A stretch of DNA of 64,000 bases. It comes from Anaeramoeba flamelloides. Its lineage: Eukaryota > Metamonada > Anaeramoebidae. The stretch covers positions 9,486,001 to 9,550,000 of the forward strand of contig JANTQA010000057.1 in NCBI GenBank assembly GCA_027625915.1, read 5' to 3'. Each line of letters begins with the position of its first letter. Position 1 is the first letter of the stretch. The notes under the pieces are model-generated. The model had not been told where the DNA came from. It ran no database searches and saw only the letters and a program-made list of their open reading frames with translations. The position numbers and the translations under genes were made by a program. This document shows, piece by piece, positions 59,088 through 64,000 of the stretch.

Positions 59088-59317
59088 AGAATCTCTTTGT
59101 TTTTTTTTTTTTTTCGTTTGTTTCTTTTTACTATTTTCTAATTTTTTATGATTTATAATGAGTTCTTATTTTAAAACTCTTAAAAAAAAATAATTAAAAT
59201 TAAATCTTTAATAAATTATTCAGTTAATCTAATTTTTTGTCATTTGTTTATTTTATTAATTTTTTTTTTTTTTTTTAGTTATTTTGACTTCTCAGAATAT
59301 TTTTAAGGAAGAAAGTA

Positions 59318-59433
59318 CATTTTAAGGGTCGAGTCATTTACCGTGAAAAGGCACCATACTCAAGGGGTGACCTGAGACCAAAAAGGGTATTGTGAAATAG
59401 CCTTCTTTTGGTTAACAAAATTCAAATAAGAAA
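59318..59433 (+). repeat. Short repeat R5, copy 2
   Basis: Inverted relative of 9716-9838: TTAAGGGTCGAGTCATTTAC, ACTCAAGGGGTGAC, AATAGCCTTCTTTTGGTTAA, then CAAAATTCAAATAAG. Confidence 0.6.
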
Positions 59434-59751
59434 AAAAAAATTTCAATGATCTCATTTACAAAAAATTCAACGAAGAAAAATAAGTTGAAAAGAGTTCTCA
59501 ATATCAAAAAATCAAAATTTAACAAAAAAAAAATTCATCTTTTATCATTTTCTATTTCCAAATGGTTAAATTTCTTTAATTTGAAACAAATTGATTTCTT
59601 GTATTTCGCAATCAATTTTATTCGATTTAGTCTGATTTGTGGTTATTTTATAACCCTCTAAATTTGACCAAGTAAGGATTAGGTAATAGTCTTTCAATAA
59701 AAAAATAACTCATTTGAAAAAAGAAAAAAAAGAAAAAAAAAGTCACCAAGA

Positions 59752-59862
59752 TCTCAAAAAGCGCCAAATAGAGACACTTCAAAACTGACATAGTTGTTTT
59801 CAGAATTGTAATTCACAACCATTCTAATTCGAAATTGAGTGTCGATCTTTGGCGTTTTTTTC
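59752..59862. repeat. Short inverted repeat, MITE-like
   Basis: AAAAAGCGCCAAATAGAGACAC near the left end is mirrored by GTGTCGATCTTTGGCGTTTTT at the right, giving a palindromic element of about 110 bp. Only one copy is seen and no target duplication is clear. Confidence 0.5.
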
Positions 59863-60049
59863 TAAAAATGTCCTCATTTTTGGTTGTTGATTTTTGGAGA
59901 TCGATCGTACATCATAGGTTGGTTGGTTTTTGATTGGTGTTAGGTCCTCAATAAAATTACTAAAAAGTTTTTTCCCATTTCAGAATAAAAAATTTCACCT
60001 TAATGGCTCTACCCTTAATATTTTTGTTAATTTTAATTGTGTAAACCTT

Positions 60050-60960
60050 AATGAAAAATTTTTTTTTGAGTGTACCTGATATTAAAACTTTGAAACCAAA
60101 ACAACATTTACTGCTCTATTCGTGTAAAGAGTGCGAAACCAAAGTAATTTAAAGTTGAAACTTTTATTTTTAAATTTTTTTTTACATTTTTTTTGATTAA
60201 TTTTTTGATTTTATTAAATTATTTTTTGAAAATAGAAATGTGTTTATGGGAATGCTTGAAATTATGAAAAGAGTGAACCATCCAAAAAAGACGCCTGGGG
60301 AGATGTAAATTTGAAATAAATCTTTTCTTTTTTAATAGAGCTTACAAGATAGATCACCATTCTAGATAAATTTGTTGAAATCAAAAATGATTTAAAAAAA
60401 AATTTTGACATAAGTATATTTACAAAGATGATATTTCTTCTTTACCTTCATAATTTGGATGAATCCATAACAAAAAATTACTTTGGATTATTCACCCAAT
60501 TCTTGTATTTCAACTTCATTTTTTTTTTTTTTTTTTGATAAAAATCTTTATTTACAACTATTTTTATCAAACCAAGCCAAAACGAAGAATATTGCAGTAG
60601 AGTTTAAAGTAATAGAAATCGAATTCTTGAAATCAAAAAAACAACTATAAAAATATGAAACCCAAAGATAAAGAAGAGCAGTTAAACAAAATTAAACAAA
60701 ATTCAGAATTATTTTGAGTTTTCAATATACCGAAAAATAAATTATTTTCAAATGAAAGAATTTTATCAAATAAATCTATATTTCTCAAAAAGAATTTAAA
60801 AAATATTCAATAGCTTTTACAAACCCCAGAATTAGATGAATTAAATATAATTGGAAATAAATTTTAATATTGAAAATTCTTTGTGAAAAATAAAGTAATA
60901 TATTTCTTTAGAAAATTTCACAAACAAAAATATTTCCTTAAAGAATTAAAAATATAACCA
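60050..60960 (+). repeat. Dispersed repeat R3, copy 3
   Basis: Aligns with 21770-22740 and 34650-35700: GATATTAAAACTTTGAAAC, CCAAAGTAATTTAAAGTTGA, GATAGATCACC, TTACTTTGGATTATTCACCC, AACGAAGAATATTGC. Same orientation as the other two copies. Confidence 0.55.
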
Positions 60961-61909
60961 AATTAAGAAAAAGTAATTGTATCAAATGCTAAGGGCAAGT
61001 TTAATAAATAAATGATTATTTATAATATATATATATTATTTTTTTAAATTTTAATAAATTTTTTTAATTATTAGGCCAATACTTTTCACTGAAAATAATT
61101 AAACCAGGTTTTAATAAAATAGTCTATATATTCAAGAGTCAATTTCTTATTGTTTATCCCATTTTAAACCGAGAACACTCAAAATATTTGGGTTATATCT
61201 ACCCCACCCACCTTACAACCTAAATAGTTATTAATCATCGTATACATAATACTTTAGAAAATTTCAAGAATTCATTTGCTTCAATTTCTAATTGAAAAAA
61301 TTAGTCTATCTAAATAAATCCAACCATTTTAGAATTTGTTAAAAAACCAAGGTAAGTTCAATTTGAAATTTTTTGTTTTTCAATGATAATTCAAAAGTCG
61401 ATATTTTTCTACAAGGGATATTAGAGCAAAGTAGAGATTAATAAAAATTTCGAGAAATATGATTATTTCATATTCATTTTACTGTTTTAAAAATAAAACA
61501 AAACATAACTTTTACTCATCTAATAATTTCAAATTAAGAAAAAAAAAAAAAATAATAATAATATTGAAAGATTTCAAATCAAAACAAATACTTTATTAAT
61601 TTGATAAATTGTCAATTTTTATTTATTTATGAAACTGTGATAATAAATATCATCGATATTTTTGATTCATAATATCCTAAATTTATTATTTATTTAGATA
61701 CTAGGTAACTTAATTATTCTATATATACACTTGTGGATATTTGTATAATTTTTACCAGAAATACATACCAGTATGGAACAATAAAAATATTACATTACTT
61801 TTTAAATTATATACAAAAGTGTAGAATTTATAAATTATTAATATATTTTTATTTTGTACATCAAAACATCAGATTTAAAAGATTTATAAATTTTTACTAG
61901 TTTTATATG

Positions 61910-62105
61910 CAGCCAATTCCATTTTTAAGACACAAACTTTGAAGGAAATTTAAGACAAAAAAAAAATCTCAAAAAAAAAGACTTAAATTCAAATCCTAGT
62001 AAAATAAATTGTAAAAATAAAATCCAAAAAAAATTTCTTTAATTTGGGATTTTTTTGTGCCTTAAATTTCGTTGAAAATTTGTGCCTTAAAAATGGAACT
62101 GACTG
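61910..62105. mobile_element. Palindromic MITE R6, copy 2
   Basis: Arms begin CAGCCAATTCCATTTTTAAG and end CCTTAAAAATGGAACTGACTG; the interior GGGATTTTTTTGTGCCTTAA matches copy 1. It is the same 196 bp long. TA follows the right end; the left flank reads TG, probably mutated. Confidence 0.8.
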
Positions 62106-63973
62106 TAAAAAAAGTTGAGACTTATTCATTAAATTATTTTTTTTTATTAATCGATTTTATAGTGTTTGATGTGAATAAACATCAGTATCAACTACAGTGT
62201 TTTTTAATAAAATTGAGGTACATTATAAAGTTTGACAAGGCAATATATGTCCTTAATAAAATTAAGCACTATTTTTTTCAGATTAATATTTTTCGAAATT
62301 AAGAACATAACTTAATTCAATTAACCACTGGAATAAATTTTTTTTAGAATAAAAACACTCTCAACTAATGAATATCGAAAATATTTTTTGAAATTACTGT
62401 GCACTTTTTTTTTTTTTTATGAAAAATTGGGGTTGAGAAAAGCTTAGATCAAAAAATAAGTTAATTATTAAATTAGAAAGCTTTTCAAAGAGCTTATCTT
62501 ATTAGTTTATCTTTTTTTTTAATTTTACCATTTAAAACTAAAAAAAACATTTGAAGACTAAAATTAGTGCCTTTTGTGAAAAGAAAATTCACATAATTTA
62601 GAATTTGTTTTTGTAAATGAGTTAAAACAAGATAGTGTATCTAAAAATATACATAATTTCAAGTGTGAATTCAATGATTTTGGCAAAAAATGTTTTCAAG
62701 AAAAAGTTAAATTGAAACTTTATTTATTTTTATTTTTTCATTTAGTTTTCTTAATTGTATTAATGGAAAGTATTTGATCAGTTTTTCATTTTTAGTGTTT
62801 TTTGGGTGGTAGGGATATATTTTCAAAAAAAAAAAAAAAAACAATTAGATATAAAAAAATTATTTTAAATCCAGGGAATCCCTAAAGTTCGTTTTTAAAT
62901 TTGGGAAATATAAAGAAAATTTTAAAAAGCTTATCCTATTACCAAAAAAGTGGAGCAAATGCATATTAAAATATATTTATTAAACTCAATCTTGATAAAA
63001 CTATTTAAATAAGCATATATAAAATCATTAACTACAATTGATTGATTCTTGATAATAAACAATTTGTTTGTTAGTATGTTATTACTGAAATAAAATATTA
63101 TAAAATTTCTGATCTAGATTTTATCTAATATTTTCTAGACTGAAAACTGCAATTTTTTATTATCTTTTTGAACATAAATAATAATTTTAAATTACTTCTT
63201 TAATCTCAATAAATTTTATAATAGAATAATTATAAAAAATTTAAATTTATTTGGTTGTTTAAAAAATCATTTGTTCCTTTGCCATATCTCCAGTTTTTTT
63301 ATTGAAATTGGTCCTACATTATTTTCAAAAAAAAAATGTTTTTTTTTTTCATTTTTTGGGAAATATTTCAACTACAAATTTTGAAAAAAAAATACAATAT
63401 CTTTATATTCAATCAGTATTAATAATTCACTTTGTTTGGTATTGTCAATCAACTACCAGCCCTATTAACAAAGATTACTTTGTTGAAATGAAAAAAAAAG
63501 TTCACAACTTTTTTGGAAATACCTTTTGAAAATTTCTTTTAATTTGATAAATCAAAAAAAAAATTAACAGACAAAGAATCACCTCTTTTTTCTTTTTATT
63601 CGAAAATATTTCGAATTAATGCACTCTTTTCTGTTTTTTTTTTTTTTTTTTTTGATTTTTTCTTTATTTTTTATAAATCTTATAATTCATTTTTTATGTT
63701 GTATTTTGTTTTTTTTGTTTCTTTTACCAATAAAAATATATTTTTTTTAATCATTATTTTAATCAGGTCTTCTTTTATAAATTATTATTTTTTAATGACA
63801 AATTTTTGTTTTTTTATTAATAAATTATAGTTGAAAGAGACTGATCAATACTTTTTTTTTTATTTTTATTTTTAACAAAGCATCTCCCCTATTAGAATTC
63901 CTTTCTTGAAACATTTGCAAAATTGAAATTTTCTCAACCAAATGAAAAATAATAAATAAATGACACAACAATC

Positions 63974-64000
63974 ATGTCAAATAATCAAAATGTAAAAAAT
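63974..64000 (+). CDS. Possible start of a gene running off the window
   Basis: ATG followed by eight open codons (MSNNQNVKN) to the window edge, preceded by ACACAACAATC, which resembles the A/C-rich leader just before the alpha-actinin start, and by a long T-rich zone. Too short to identify. Confidence 0.3.

Larger units (their letters stand above)
59088..63973. other. Intergenic region downstream of alpha-actinin
   Basis: Begins with the T-rich 3' flank of alpha-actinin. It then holds repeat R5, a small inverted repeat, an R3 copy and MITE R6, listed separately. From 62110 to 63970 nothing is recognised except long T tracts, some of which may belong to the leader of a gene starting at 63974. 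Confidence 0.5.

Overview
The window is nuclear DNA of a very AT-rich, intron-bearing eukaryote. I place it among amoeboid protists, either Anaeramoeba-like metamonads or an amoebozoan. This is inference from three things: an extremely AT-rich intergenic background, GT-AG introns, and a gene set that includes a von Willebrand A/alpha-kinase protein of the Dictyostelium VwkA type, a SmgGDS/darlin-type armadillo protein, a protist alpha-actinin and a PLAC8 protein. The wide gene spacing, with only seven well-supported genes in 64 kb, argues against compact dictyostelid genomes. Without a database search the lineage stays open.

Genes from left to right: a six-exon SmgGDS-like armadillo-repeat gene (7402 to 2476, minus); a single-exon VWA/alpha-kinase gene whose catalytic and metal-binding residues look lost (13449 to 11056, minus); a divergent importin-alpha in two exons separated by a 3.7-kb intron (23616 to 18530, minus); a PLAC8 gene with four short introns and a start codon apparently split by an intron (29365 to 30170, plus); a HEAT/adaptin-like gene whose last intron is 7.9 kb (33548 to 44083, plus); a GrpE co-chaperone (49203 to 48511, minus); and a 1187-residue alpha-actinin (55419 to 59087, plus). 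A further gene may begin at 63974 and run off the end. Two weaker coding candidates lie at 28290-28548 and 52915-53124.

The space between genes, and the two giant introns, is largely built of repeats that can be recognised by comparing the window with itself. They are: a pair of inverted 1.27-kb elements with terminal repeats and subterminal TATCGCGATA palindromes, each interrupted by a different insertion; a tRNA-derived SINE with an 18-bp target duplication; several foldback or MITE families, some with TA target sites; a decayed LINE reverse transcriptase; and a family of about 1.3 kb present five times in both orientations. Of 14 introns reconstructed, 11 are in phase 1 and 11 are 95-195 bp long. 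The three long ones (2.1, 3.7 and 7.9 kb) contain repeats or duplicated sequence.

The genes do not form an operon or pathway. They cover small-GTPase regulation, nuclear import, membrane-coat or trafficking scaffolds, organelle protein folding and the actin cytoskeleton, which fits a motile amoeboid cell. The most unusual items are the VWA/alpha-pseudokinase, the importin-alpha lacking most of its cargo-pocket residues, and the inverted transposon pair that brackets the importin terminal exon.
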